Shown here: one piece after another, positions 15,924-24,568 of the stretch
Layout: every line of letters starts with the position of its first letter
Numbering within the stretch: position 1 is the stretch's first letter
From: Xanthobacteraceae bacterium
GTDB taxonomy: Bacteria > Pseudomonadota > Alphaproteobacteria > Rhizobiales > Xanthobacteraceae
Length of the DNA stretch: 45,997 nucleotides
Assembly: GCA_030037895.1 (NCBI GenBank)
Contig: JASHPW010000056.1
Location: 1 to 45,997 of the forward strand
Direction of reading: 5' to 3'
The notes under the pieces: model-generated
The model's input: only the letters and a program-made list of their open reading frames with translations
The model's database searches: none
Told to the model about the DNA's origin: nothing
Made by a program: the position numbers and the translations under genes

Positions 15924-16529
15924 ATGCCCGAAGCGCAAAAGAAAATTCTTTGCATCGAGGACGACCGCGAAACCGCGGCCCTGATCGCCGAGGAACTCGT
16001 CGATCGCGGTTACGCGGTCACGCTCGCCCATGACGGCCAGGAAGGGCTCGCCGCCATCCTCAAGACCGCGCCAGATCTGGTGCTGTCGGACATCAGCATG
16101 CCGATGATGTCGGGATTCGAGGTGCTCGAGCGCCTGATCGCGCTCGCGCCGCGGTTCGCGAAAATGCCGTTCGTCTTTCTCACCGCGCTGACCGACCGCG
16201 ACAACGAGCTGAAGGGCCGGCAATTGGGCGCGGATGATTATGTGACCAAACCGATCGACTTCGACGTGCTCGCGACCATCATCGCGGCGCGGCTCGCCGG
16301 CGTCGCGCGCACCGGGCTGTGGCCGAAGCTCATTGCGCTCAATGATCGTGAGGTTGAGGTCCTGACCTGGGTCGCGCGCGGCAAGACCTCGGCCGACATC
16401 GCGCAGATTCTCGGCCTGACCAAGCGGACGGTCGATTTCCACATCGACAACGCCCGCGCCAAGCTCGGCGCCTCGACCCGCAGCGAGGCCGTCATCAAGG
16501 CCACCACCGGGCGCCTGATCGAACCTTGA
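15924..16529 (+). CDS. LuxR-family response regulator (REC + HTH)
   Basis: 201 residues. The receiver domain (1-120) has the acidic pair in CIEDD, phosphorylatable Asp56 in LVLSDISMPM and Lys109 in DDYVTKP. The output domain (about 135-195) is a GerE/LuxR helix-turn-helix (LNDREVEVLTWVARGKTSAD, ILGLTKRTVDFHIDNARAKL). A response to cues sensed by the divergent kinase at 14060-15727 is the obvious reading. The 196-nt gap between the two genes should hold both promoters; no operator is obvious. Targets are unknown. Confidence 0.9.
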   Translation: MPEAQKKILCIEDDRETAALIAEELVDRGYAVTLAHDGQEGLAAILKTAPDLVLSDISMPMMSGFEVLERLIALAPRFAKMPFVFLTALTDRDNELKGRQLGADDYVTKPIDFDVLATIIAARLAGVARTGLWPKLIALNDREVEVLTWVARGKTSADIAQILGLTKRTVDFHIDNARAKLGASTRSEAVIKATTGRLIEP

Positions 16530-16577
16530 AGCGGACGCCGCGCTCTCATCTTCACCGAAAGCGAGACGCCCGCCTCC

Positions 16578-16934
16578 TCACCAGACCGCGACAATGCAGA
16601 TCAACACGAACGGCACCGCGGCAAGCCCGAGAAAAACCCAGGTCCGATAGCCGTTGGCGTCCTTCGGCATGGTGAAAAGCTGGATCAGGATGCCGACACC
16701 AACGACAAGGCCCAGACCCACGCGAACGAGATCGGCGGGCGTGTCATAGGCCGTCCAAAGGGTTTCGTTCTGGGGCATGGCCACGCGGACGGTGAGCACC
16801 AGCAGGCAGGCCATGAACAGAGCCCGCAGCGCCAAGCCGGCGATGCGCAAGCCTGCAGGGACGTTTTTGACATCCGAAGATTTCCTCTCAGGGGAAGTCT
16901 CCGGCCACGGCCGTCCGTTCGCTCCAGTCGCCAT
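16578..16934 (-). CDS. Small three-helix membrane protein, unknown
   Basis: 118 residues from ATG 16934 (MATGANGRPWPE). A hydrophilic N-terminus is followed by membrane segments near 33-52, 68-90 and 99-118. Sequences such as LWTAYDTPADLVRVGLGLVV and PKDANGYRTWVFLGLAAVPF are recognisable as a conserved small family in Rhizobiales from memory but have no assigned role. Convergent with the response-regulator gene; no partner is evident. The upstream frame to 16985 gives a non-membrane leader and is less likely. Confidence 0.6.
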   Translation of the reverse strand: MATGANGRPWPETSPERKSSDVKNVPAGLRIAGLALRALFMACLLVLTVRVAMPQNETLWTAYDTPADLVRVGLGLVVGVGILIQLFTMPKDANGYRTWVFLGLAAVPFVLICIVAVW

Positions 16935-17072
16935 CCGAGCCACTCGCAACGAGTCCCCGGCTCCGATAGAGATTAGACTTAGCATAATTCAAAAGAAGAA
17001 GTCATGCCTTAGTAAAGAGGTGCGACGATAAAGAAGGGGTAACGCCCCGGGCGCCCGTTGGGTGCCATGTCC

Positions 17073-17104
17073 AAGGGTTGCTGCAAAGGGTTGCCGCAAG
17101 GGTT
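17073..17104. repeat. Tandem 13-bp repeat
   Basis: AAGGGTTGCTGCA (17073-17085) and AAGGGTTGCCGCA (17086-17098) lie in tandem and are followed by a partial AGGGTT. They are located between two small minus-strand genes. No function can be read from it. Confidence 0.6.
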
Positions 17105-17119
17105 AAAACCAAATCGGGC

Positions 17120-17467
17120 TCAATGTTTGGGCCGGATCGTGGTCCCGTTGATGCCGGCGCCCATCTTGGCCGGTCCGCCTACGCCGGACGGGCCGGAACC
17201 TGGTCGAATAATGCCGGTCACGCCGATTGCCGCGCGATTGGGTAGGGTTATTACCGTCGGATTTTTGCCCGGATGGACCATCCGTGGTCCGCCCGCAGAG
17301 ATCTCAGGCGCAAAGATCGGTGGCCCGTGAGCGTCACGGGGAACTCCGGGTTTGGCCTCGGCATGCCCGCCCTTGGCGCCGTCAGCACGAGCCGGCGCGG
17401 CGAAGCCGGCCGCGATCGCCGCGGCGCCGAGCAGCAAGACCGCGAGAGGGCAAGCGCCGATCTTCAT
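17120..17467 (-). CDS. Small exported protein, Gly/Pro-rich, unknown
   Basis: 115 residues from ATG 17467, chosen because AAGGAGGG lies 5 nt upstream. The signal peptide MKIGACPLAVLLLGAAAIAA ends near PARADG. The mature part is Gly/Pro/Ile-rich with short hydrophobic stretches (NPTVITLPNRAAIGVTGIIR, GGPAKMGAGINGTTIRPKH) and no domain I recognise. It follows the RND pump gene by 19 nt on the same strand and is probably its last operon gene, which might suggest an envelope role. Confidence 0.65.
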   Translation of the reverse strand: MKIGACPLAVLLLGAAAIAAGFAAPARADGAKGGHAEAKPGVPRDAHGPPIFAPEISAGGPRMVHPGKNPTVITLPNRAAIGVTGIIRPGSGPSGVGGPAKMGAGINGTTIRPKH

Positions 17468-17486
17468 CCGCCCTCCTTGATCATTC

Positions 17487-20400
17487 TCACTCGCGCGCCG
17501 GCGCGGCGTCGGGCGCGCGGGGGGCGGCCGGCGGTGCAGCGCGCGCTCCAAGGAACAAGGTTTGGAGCGCTGGCACGACCACGAGTAGGATGATCGGCCC
17601 GATGAACATGCCGCCGACGACCACGGTGGCGAGCGGCCGCTGGACTTGACTGCCGATGCCGGTCGAAACGGCCGCCGGCAAGAGGCCGATGCAGGCCGAC
17701 AATGCCGTCATCAGCATCGGTCGCATTCGCTGCGAAGCGGCATGGAACATGGCCTCGGTCGTGTCCATGCCGCCGGCCCTGACGTCATTATAGTAGGTCA
17801 TGATCAGTATGCCGTTCATCACCGAGACGCCAAACAGGGAAACAAACCCGACCGCCGCCGAGATGCTGAAATTCAGACCGGAAAGATAAAGCGCCAGCAC
17901 ACCGCCGCCGGCCGCGAATGGAATGCCAGTGAGCACCATCAGGCTGTCGCGAAGCGAATTGAACAAGCCGTAGAGCAGCACGAGGATCAAGAGAAGGCTG
18001 ATGGGGACGATCACTGCAAGTCGCGCCTGCGCCTTCTGCAAATCTTCGAACTCGCCGGCCCAGACAAGGCGATAGCCGCTCGGCAGCTTCACGTTCTTGG
18101 CGATGCGCTCTTGCGCTTCGGCGACCGCCCCGCCGAGATCGCGGTCGCGGACGCTGAACTTGACCGGGATATAGCGCTCTCCCGACTCGTGATAGATATA
18201 GGAGGCGCCGGTATCGAGCGAAATGTCCGCCAGCTCGCGCAGCGGGACGTAGGCATCGACGCCGCTCGGCGTCTGATAGCCGACCGTGATATTGCGGACC
18301 GCTTCGAGGCTTGAGCGGTATTCGGGAGGCAACCGAACGACGACGTTGAATTGACGGTCGGCCTCGAGCAAGGTGGTTGCCTGCGTGCCGCCCAGCGCCG
18401 CTTGTACGACGGCGTTGACATCGCCGGTATTGAGGCCGTAGCGGGCTGCCTTTTCGCGATTCACCCTGATATTGAGGTTCGGCTGCCCAAGCACATGGAA
18501 AATCCCGAGATCGGTGATGCCTTTCACCTGCGCCATCTCGTGCATCACCTCGGTGGCAAGCCGTTCGATCGTCGGCAAGTCGCGGCCGATGATCTTCACC
18601 GAGTTGGCGCCTTTGACACCCGAGAGCGCCTCCTCAATGTTGTCTTGGATGTACTGAGAAAAGTTGAAGTCAATGCCCGGCAATTCGTCGTTGAACTCCT
18701 GCTGCAACTGCGCAATGAGTTTGTCCTTCGTCAAGCCGACTGGCCATTCGTCGTATGGCTTCAATGGCACGAACAGCTCGACGTTCGAGAAAGGCGAAGC
18801 GTCGCTGCCGTTGTCGGGCCGGCCGTGCTGCGACACGACGGTAATGACTTCGGGATGACGGAGCAGAATCTCGCGCATCTTCCGCGTGGCCGGTTCGCCG
18901 GCCTCCAGTCCGATCGTCGGCGGCATGGACGCCCGAATCCATAGATTGCCTTCCTCAAGCGCCGGCAGGAACTCGCTGCCGAGCCGCGTCGTCAAGAAGG
19001 CGACGACGGCGAGAAAGACAATGGCTATCGCCAGCATGATCTTGCGATGGGTCAGCGACCAGCGCAGAACCGGCACGTAAGTCCCGCGCAGCGCGCGCAC
19101 GATCACGGTCTCCGCTTCGGCGACGTGTTCGGGAAGCAGGAATGAAGCGAGTACCGGCGTAATCGTGAATGTCGACAGCAACGCGCCGAAGAGGGCCAGC
19201 CCGTAGGTTCGCGCCATGGGATTGAAAATCTGACCTTCGACCCCTTGCATGGTGAACAAAGGCACGAACGCCGCCACCGTGATCATGGCAGAGAAGAAAA
19301 TCGCCATGTCAACCTGAAGGGCGCTAGCAAGGATCGCCCGCAGCCGATCGGTCCAAAGCGATGCACTTGTCGTGCCTGCCGTTCTTGTAAGGTCGGTTCC
19401 GAAACGCCCTTCCGCGAGTTGCCGCAGCAGGTTTTGTCGCTCGGCCGGGCTCTGAAAATTCCTGAAGATGTTCTCGATCAGGATCACAGCCGAATCGACG
19501 ATGATGCCGAAATCGACGGCGCCGACCGAGAGAAGGTTGGCGTCCTGTCCGGTCAGGACCATGATGATGACGGCAAAAAACAGCGCAAACGGAATGTTCG
19601 CTCCGACGATGAGCGCGCTGCGCAAATTGCCGAGGAAGATCCATTGGATCAAAAAAACCAGCAAGCAGCCGAAGATGAGGTTGTGCAGAACCGTGTGGGT
19701 GGTGACCGACACCAATATCGAGCGGTCATAGTAAGGAACGAGCTTGACCCCGGGCGGCAGGGTGCCGTCTTTGTTCATCTGATCGATCTTGGCCTTGATG
19801 CGGGGTACGACATCGTTGGTGTGGTAGGTTCGACCCATGACAACAATCGCCAATACAACGTCGTCATCGTGGTCCTTGCCGGCGATGCCGAGCCGCGGCA
19901 CGTAGCCGACCGAAACCTTGGCCACGTCCTTCACCTGAACCGGGACGCCGTTCACCTGCGTCAGCACGACATTCTCGATGTCGTTGACCCGCCAGCCCTG
20001 GGTCAAATCGGAGTCGCCGCCGCTGTCGAGGAGGCCGATACCGCGGATGTTCACGGACTGCTGGCCTACGGTGATCTCGCGGCCGCCGACATTGATGTTG
20101 GCGTTGCCCAGAGCGGTAATGATCTGCGGTATCGTGACGTTATAGGCGTTGAGTTTGTGCAGATCGACATCCACGTCGTACTGCTTGGTCGTGCCACCCC
20201 ACGAATTCACCGCCACGACGCCCGGCACGGTGTAAAGCCGCCGCGTAACAATCCAGTCCTGCACGGTGCGCAGATTGGTGAGCCCGAAATGCGGCGGGCC
20301 GACCACCCGATAGCGATAGACTTCGCCGACCAAGCTCGATTGCTGAATCTGCGGCACCTGCCCGCCCGGCAGGCTGACGTTTTGCTGCAAGTTCAGTTCC

Positions 20401-20729
20401 GTCTGTGTATAGGCGAAGTAATAGTCGATACCGTATTTGAAGGTGACACGAACGAAGGACAACCCGTAAAACGAGGTGGAGCGGATATTGTCCACCCCGG
20501 GAGTGATGTAGAGGCCGACCTCGATCGGGATCGTGTAATAACGCTCCATCTCTTCGGCCGAAAGTCCGGCCGCCTGGGCTGTGATTTCAAGAATGACGGG
20601 CGCGGGATTTGGGTAAGCTTCGATATTGAGTCTGCTAAAGGCAACGAGCCCGCCGGCGATGAACACCAGAAGGCCCAGCAGGATGATCGCGCGGCGGGTG
20701 AGCCCAAACGCAAGGATGCCCTTCAACAC
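17487..20729 (-). CDS. RND heavy-metal-type efflux pump (CzcA/CusA family)
   Basis: 1080 residues beginning with GTG 20729 (MLKGILAFGLTRRAIILLGL). It has the twelve-helix RND layout with two large periplasmic regions. Typical heavy-metal RND blocks are SVGAVDFGIIVDSAVILIEN in the TM4 region (with Asp residues for proton relay), PGVDNIRSTS, ALEEGNLWIRASMPP and FSQYIQDNIEEALSGVKGAN. The C-terminal half repeats helices with NGILIMTYYNDVRAGG. The substrate (Co/Zn/Cd/Ni or Cu/Ag) cannot be told; the CusA methionine triad was not identified. It lies 40 nt behind the adaptor gene. A long alanine/proline tail (ARAAPPAAPRAPDAAPARE) is unusual. Confidence 0.92.
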   Translation of the reverse strand: MLKGILAFGLTRRAIILLGLLVFIAGGLVAFSRLNIEAYPNPAPVILEITAQAAGLSAEEMERYYTIPIEVGLYITPGVDNIRSTSFYGLSFVRVTFKYGIDYYFAYTQTELNLQQNVSLPGGQVPQIQQSSLVGEVYRYRVVGPPHFGLTNLRTVQDWIVTRRLYTVPGVVAVNSWGGTTKQYDVDVDLHKLNAYNVTIPQIITALGNANINVGGREITVGQQSVNIRGIGLLDSGGDSDLTQGWRVNDIENVVLTQVNGVPVQVKDVAKVSVGYVPRLGIAGKDHDDDVVLAIVVMGRTYHTNDVVPRIKAKIDQMNKDGTLPPGVKLVPYYDRSILVSVTTHTVLHNLIFGCLLVFLIQWIFLGNLRSALIVGANIPFALFFAVIIMVLTGQDANLLSVGAVDFGIIVDSAVILIENIFRNFQSPAERQNLLRQLAEGRFGTDLTRTAGTTSASLWTDRLRAILASALQVDMAIFFSAMITVAAFVPLFTMQGVEGQIFNPMARTYGLALFGALLSTFTITPVLASFLLPEHVAEAETVIVRALRGTYVPVLRWSLTHRKIMLAIAIVFLAVVAFLTTRLGSEFLPALEEGNLWIRASMPPTIGLEAGEPATRKMREILLRHPEVITVVSQHGRPDNGSDASPFSNVELFVPLKPYDEWPVGLTKDKLIAQLQQEFNDELPGIDFNFSQYIQDNIEEALSGVKGANSVKIIGRDLPTIERLATEVMHEMAQVKGITDLGIFHVLGQPNLNIRVNREKAARYGLNTGDVNAVVQAALGGTQATTLLEADRQFNVVVRLPPEYRSSLEAVRNITVGYQTPSGVDAYVPLRELADISLDTGASYIYHESGERYIPVKFSVRDRDLGGAVAEAQERIAKNVKLPSGYRLVWAGEFEDLQKAQARLAVIVPISLLLILVLLYGLFNSLRDSLMVLTGIPFAAGGGVLALYLSGLNFSISAAVGFVSLFGVSVMNGILIMTYYNDVRAGGMDTTEAMFHAASQRMRPMLMTALSACIGLLPAAVSTGIGSQVQRPLATVVVGGMFIGPIILLVVVPALQTLFLGARAAPPAAPRAPDAAPARE

Positions 20730-20769
20730 GGCTCGTTCCGATCATCCGTGCGCCAAACGCGCAGCGTGT

Positions 20770-21987
20770 TCATGGATTTCCCGCAATTTTCAGCATATTG
20801 CTGAGGAAGATCGCGCCTTCGGTGGCGACCAATTCGCCGAGCTGTAGACCGCCGAGGATCTGCCGATAACCGTTCCGCTGGATGCCGATCTTGACCGTGC
20901 GTCTCGTGAATCTGCGGCGGTCGGCCGTTACCCAGACCGTTTGCGTGCCGTCGCCTTCGCGCACCACGCCGGCAAGCGGCACAGCCGGGGAACGGACCGG
21001 CTGCCCGATGCGGATGACAAAATGTGCGAACATGCCCGAGCGCAATTCGTGCTTCGGGTCGTTGATCTCGGAGCGGACCAGGACGCGGCGGGTCGTCGGG
21101 TCGACACTGGCGCCGATGGTGGTGACCTTGCCGTTGAACACGCGGCCGGGAAACGCGTCGATGCTGACCTGCACCTGCTGCCCGATGCGGAACGCCGGGC
21201 TGTCGGTCTCGGCGACGTTCGCCAGCATCCACATGGTGTCGATGTTGGCGACCGTGTACGGAGCCGGCGCGACGCCCGGCTGCACCAACAGGCCCGGCGC
21301 GGCGTTGCGCGCCGTGATCCGCCCGGTGATCGGGCTCGGCACGACCAGCGTCGGGTCGGCCATGCGCTGAGCGACCAGGCGATCGATCTCGGCGTCGGTC
21401 TTGCCGAAGATGCGCACCGCGTCGCGCGCCGCACGCAGATTGCCTTCGGCGGTCTGCTGGTCGGAAGCCGCCTGTTCCACCTCGTGCTGCGATACGGCGC
21501 GCGTGGTGTAGAGTTGTTGCAGGCGCGCGAGATTGCGCGTGGTCAGCTCGGCGACGCCGGCGGCGGCGATCAGGGTCGATTCGGCTTGCAGCAGATCCGG
21601 GCTGTCGATGGTGAACAGGGTCTGGCCTTTTTTCACGTCGTCGCCGACTTCGGCGTAGAGCGCCATGATCCGTCCCTGGTAAGGCGCGAACACCTGCACC
21701 GTCAGGTTTTCATTGAAGCCGATGCTGCCGACCGCCTCCTTCTCGACGGGAAACTCGCGCTCTTCGACCGGCGCGACCTTCACCGATGCGAGCTGGGCGT
21801 CCGACAGATCCACGCTGTCGCGGGGAGCCGCGCTCGGCCCGGCCGACTCGGCGTTGGCGGGGATTGCCGCATCAACCGACTTGACGCTGTCGCCGGAGCG
21901 CCACGTCCAATAGCCGACGACCGCAACGGCGACCAGCGCGCCGATGATCGCCGCTCTCACCCGGCTGCTCGTCGTGCCGAGGTCCAT
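20770..21987 (-). CDS. RND efflux periplasmic adaptor (CzcB-like membrane fusion protein)
   Basis: 405 residues with an N-terminal membrane anchor (about 10-28). Beta-barrel and lipoyl segments follow (VFAPYQGRIMALYAEVGDDV, KKGQTLFTIDSPDLLQAEST), then an alpha-hairpin (about 140-200) and the second lipoyl half (VVPSPITGRITARNAAPGLL), a beta-barrel (QVSIDAFPGRVFNGKVTTIG) and a C-terminal membrane-proximal domain (GIQRNGYRQILGGLQLGELV). This adaptor links the RND pump in the inner membrane to an outer-membrane channel. It is first in the minus-strand unit adaptor-pump-small exported protein, with the channel gene divergent at 22355. Confidence 0.92.
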   Translation of the reverse strand: MDLGTTSSRVRAAIIGALVAVAVVGYWTWRSGDSVKSVDAAIPANAESAGPSAAPRDSVDLSDAQLASVKVAPVEEREFPVEKEAVGSIGFNENLTVQVFAPYQGRIMALYAEVGDDVKKGQTLFTIDSPDLLQAESTLIAAAGVAELTTRNLARLQQLYTTRAVSQHEVEQAASDQQTAEGNLRAARDAVRIFGKTDAEIDRLVAQRMADPTLVVPSPITGRITARNAAPGLLVQPGVAPAPYTVANIDTMWMLANVAETDSPAFRIGQQVQVSIDAFPGRVFNGKVTTIGASVDPTTRRVLVRSEINDPKHELRSGMFAHFVIRIGQPVRSPAVPLAGVVREGDGTQTVWVTADRRRFTRRTVKIGIQRNGYRQILGGLQLGELVATEGAIFLSNMLKIAGNP

Positions 21988-22052
21988 CGATAAACCGCAT
22001 TCCAGAAGGGTTGCAAGCGCCGCGACATGGCCATTACCAGGCCACGCGGTCT

Positions 22053-22070
22053 ACTGTCATTAATCACAGA
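22053..22070. promoter_or_regulatory. Operator-like palindrome upstream of the adaptor gene
   Basis: ACTGTCATTAATCACAGA, an imperfect inverted repeat 66 nt upstream of the adaptor start. It matches the palindrome at 22214-22231 at 15 of 18 positions. The two sites lie on either side of the divergent promoter region, which suggests a single regulator for both transcription units. Confidence 0.55.
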
Positions 22071-22213
22071 GCTTGACCGATTTCACTTTGTAGCGCGACT
22101 CAATTGCTGTTTAACATGGATAAATGACGGCTCCTCACCTCGCCAATGCAAAGCGTCGGCTTTGCAGCACGTTGCGGCGTGGGCCGCCCGCAGATTAGAA
22201 ATGTAACGGTTCA

Positions 22214-22231
22214 ACTGTGATGAATCACAGT
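22214..22231. promoter_or_regulatory. Perfect palindrome upstream of the outer-membrane channel gene
   Basis: ACTGTGAT and ATCACAGT flank a 2-nt centre (GA), an 8-bp perfect inverted repeat. It lies 124 nt before the channel gene start at 22355 and is similar to the site at 22053-22070. The rest of the 367-nt divergent gap holds no gene. Confidence 0.65.
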
Positions 22232-22354
22232 GGCGGTCCGGCGTCGAATAATGGACAGTGTGGCCTGCCAAGCACAGCCAACAACGGACAAATCGGAAAT
22301 AATATGCGGCGGGCGCTGTGTCGTCTGCGTCGATTGCAATAGTTCCAATTCCAA

Positions 22355-23944
22355 ATGTCGGATGTGGCGGCCAGGTGGTTTTCTGCAGGTACCGCCGCTC
22401 TCGCGGCCGCGATGCTTTTGGCGAGCTGCGCGGTCGGGCCGGATTTCCTCCATCCCGCCGCGCCCGGAATTGCCGGCTACACCAAGGAGCCGCTGGCGCC
22501 GACGACCTCCGCCACCGACGCGCCGACCGGACAGGCGCAGCGCTTCGTGCAAGGCCGCGACATTCCCGGGGAATGGTGGAGGCTGTTCAAATCGCCGGCG
22601 CTCAACGCCCTGATCGAACGCGCGCTCAACAACAATCCGACATTGCAATCGGCGATGGCGACGCTACGCGCCACGAGGCAGGCGGTTTACGCCCAGGAAG
22701 GCAAGTTCTTCCCGCTGGTGCAGGCGAACTTCAATCCGACGCGCCAGCTCACCGCGGCTCCGCTCTCTCCGGTCCTCTCCTCGGCCGCCAATCCGTTCAG
22801 CCTCTATACTGCGCAGGTCCTGGTCTCGTACACGTTCGACGTTTGGGGGCTCAATCGCCGCACCGTCGAATCGCTCAAGGCGCAGGCCGACAGCCAACGC
22901 TTCCAGGTCGAGGCGGCCTACCTCACGCTGACGGCCAACGTGGCGGTCGCCGCCATCACCGAAGCCTCGCTGCGCGGACAGATCGACGCCGCCGACGAAC
23001 TCATCTCGATCAACGGCAAAATGCTCGGCATCCTGCGCCGCCAGCTCGACGCCGGCTATGCCAACCGCAACGACGTGGCCGCGCAGGAAGCCGCCCTGGC
23101 GCAGGTCAAGGCGACGCTGCCGCCGTTGCGCAAGGCGCTCGCGCAGCAACGCGACCTGTTGGCGGCGCTGGCCGGCACCTATTCCAGCGAGGAACCGCGC
23201 CAGACGTTCAGGCTCGCCAACCTGCACTTGCCGGTCGATCTGCCGGTGAGCCTGCCGTCGCAGCTCATCGAGCAGCGGCCCGACGTGCGCGCCGCCGAGG
23301 AGCAGCTGCATGCGGCGAGCGCGCAGATCGGCGTCGCCACCGCCAACATCCTGCCGAGTTTCACGATCAGCGCCAATGCCGGCTATATGAATACGGCGCT
23401 CGTCGGTCTGTTGGCGCCGCAGAACATGTTCTGGCAACTCGCCGGCAACGCCACGCAGACGATTTTCGACGGCGGCACGCTGCTCCACGAGCTGCAGGAG
23501 GCGAAGGACGCCTACAACGCGGCGGCGTGGAGTTATCGGGGCACCGTCGTCGGCGCCGTGCAGAACGTGGCCGACACCTTGCGCGCGCTGCAGAACGACG
23601 CGGATGCGCTGAAGGCGGCGCGCGATTTCGAGCGCGCCGCCAAAGTGAGCTTCGATCTCGCCCGCCAGCAGATGCAGACCGGCAACGCCAATGTCCTGCT
23701 GCTGCTCAATGCGCAGCAGACCTATCTGCAGGCGGTCATTCAGGTGGTGCAGGCGCGCGCCGCCCGCCTCGCCGACACCGCGGCGCTGTTCCAAGCGCTC
23801 GGCGGCGGCTGGTGGAATCGCCCGGCCCCGCCGACCGAGAAAATCCTCAATGTGGGCACGGGACAGGCCGAAACAGTGACCGGCAAGGACAAGAACGAAA
23901 GCTTCTTACGCGGCTTGTGGCCGTTTACCGGATGGCCGCATTGA
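22355..23944 (+). CDS. NodT-family outer-membrane efflux lipoprotein
   Basis: 529 residues. The lipoprotein signal has its lipobox in MLLASC (Cys25), followed by AVGPDF.HP, typical of OprM/NodT channels. Two outer membrane efflux repeats of long helices follow: NALIERALNNNPTLQSAMAT (first helix), QLDAGYANRNDVAAQEAALA and QQRDLLAALAGTY in repeat 1; PSQLIEQRPDVRAAEEQLHA, FDLARQQMQTGNANVLLLLN and QTYLQAVIQVVQARAARLAD in repeat 2. It would form the trimeric TolC-like exit duct of the divergent CzcAB-type pump. No strong ribosome binding site is seen before ATG 22355. Confidence 0.93.
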   Translation: MSDVAARWFSAGTAALAAAMLLASCAVGPDFLHPAAPGIAGYTKEPLAPTTSATDAPTGQAQRFVQGRDIPGEWWRLFKSPALNALIERALNNNPTLQSAMATLRATRQAVYAQEGKFFPLVQANFNPTRQLTAAPLSPVLSSAANPFSLYTAQVLVSYTFDVWGLNRRTVESLKAQADSQRFQVEAAYLTLTANVAVAAITEASLRGQIDAADELISINGKMLGILRRQLDAGYANRNDVAAQEAALAQVKATLPPLRKALAQQRDLLAALAGTYSSEEPRQTFRLANLHLPVDLPVSLPSQLIEQRPDVRAAEEQLHAASAQIGVATANILPSFTISANAGYMNTALVGLLAPQNMFWQLAGNATQTIFDGGTLLHELQEAKDAYNAAAWSYRGTVVGAVQNVADTLRALQNDADALKAARDFERAAKVSFDLARQQMQTGNANVLLLLNAQQTYLQAVIQVVQARAARLADTAALFQALGGGWWNRPAPPTEKILNVGTGQAETVTGKDKNESFLRGLWPFTGWPH

Positions 23945-24323
23945 GCGAACGGCCGTACTGCGCAAGACGGCGGCAAAGCGCATAAGGAAGCCGGACGGCT
24001 TCGCTCGCCGGCCTGGTCAGGGTGCGCAGGAAAGTCGCACGTATTCAGAAAATTTGTAAACTTCGCCCAATCTGTCGGCATCGCCGATTTTTATAAGATT
24101 CCTATAACTTCATTGCCCCCTGTCGGCTCGAATTCATATGCGCGGCGTCGCTACATATCGGCCGCATCGCGCATGGAGCCGCGCAAGTGCTCGACCTCAT
24201 CATGGTGCCATCGGAACCGGATTCTTCGCGCAGTGGATCAGTTATGTCCACAAAACCACTCGCGAAGTCGAGTTGCAGTTCGATGCCGTGGACGCGGCAC
24301 CGCCGTTCAAGGAGCGACGCAAA
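23945..24323. other. Gene-free leader of the kdp locus
   Basis: No credible gene in 379 nt. It includes an AT-rich patch near 24085-24110, out of keeping with the GC-rich surroundings, that probably carries the kdp promoter or KdpE target. Further downstream nothing recognisable appears until the small ORF at 24324. Confidence 0.5.
24091..24107. promoter_or_regulatory. AT-rich inverted repeat, candidate KdpE site/kdp promoter
   Basis: TTATAAGATTCCTATAA has TTATA/TATAA arms around a 7-nt centre, preceded by a T-run (GATTTTTATAA). KdpE binds an AT-rich operator upstream of kdpFABC in Escherichia coli. Location about 230 nt before the first small ORF and the base composition fit; the binding itself is inference. 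Confidence 0.45.
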
Positions 24324-24419
24324 ATGAATCTCGCTGTTTGGTTGCCCGCGCTTCTGGCCCTCGGTCTGGCCAGCCTCGCCATTTGCTTGGCCTTCACCGA
24401 GGGCTGCGCCCGAATCTAA
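24324..24419 (+). CDS. 31-residue membrane peptide upstream of kdpF
   Basis: ATG 24324 with AAGGAG 10 nt upstream starts MNLAVWLPALLALGLASLAI, followed by CLAFTEGCARI. One membrane helix and a short polar tail with two Cys. The stop is 11 nt before kdpF, so it appears to be the first gene of the kdp operon. It resembles KdpF only in being a single-helix peptide. Small ORFs at this place are often left unannotated. Whether it is part of the pump is unknown. Confidence 0.6.
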   Translation: MNLAVWLPALLALGLASLAICLAFTEGCARI

Positions 24420-24430
24420 TGGAGGTCGGG

Positions 24431-24511
24431 ATGATCTATTTGACCGCAATCGTCACGGCGTTGGTGTTCGTTTACTTGGCTACGGCGCTTGTTCGGCCCG
24501 AGTGGTTCTAA
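24431..24511 (+). CDS. kdpF: K+-transporting ATPase subunit KdpF
   Basis: 26 residues: MIYLTAIVTALVFVYLATAL and VRPEWF. KdpF is a one-helix subunit that stabilises the KdpABC complex, and the YL..ALV.PE.F ending is characteristic. A GGAGGT ribosome binding site lies just upstream (24421-24426). It is followed after 57 nt by kdpA. Confidence 0.88.
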   Translation: MIYLTAIVTALVFVYLATALVRPEWF

Positions 24512-24568
24512 GCTTCACCGTCCAAAAATGACGGCCTCTGGAAAGCGCAACGATTTAGGAAACCCGCC

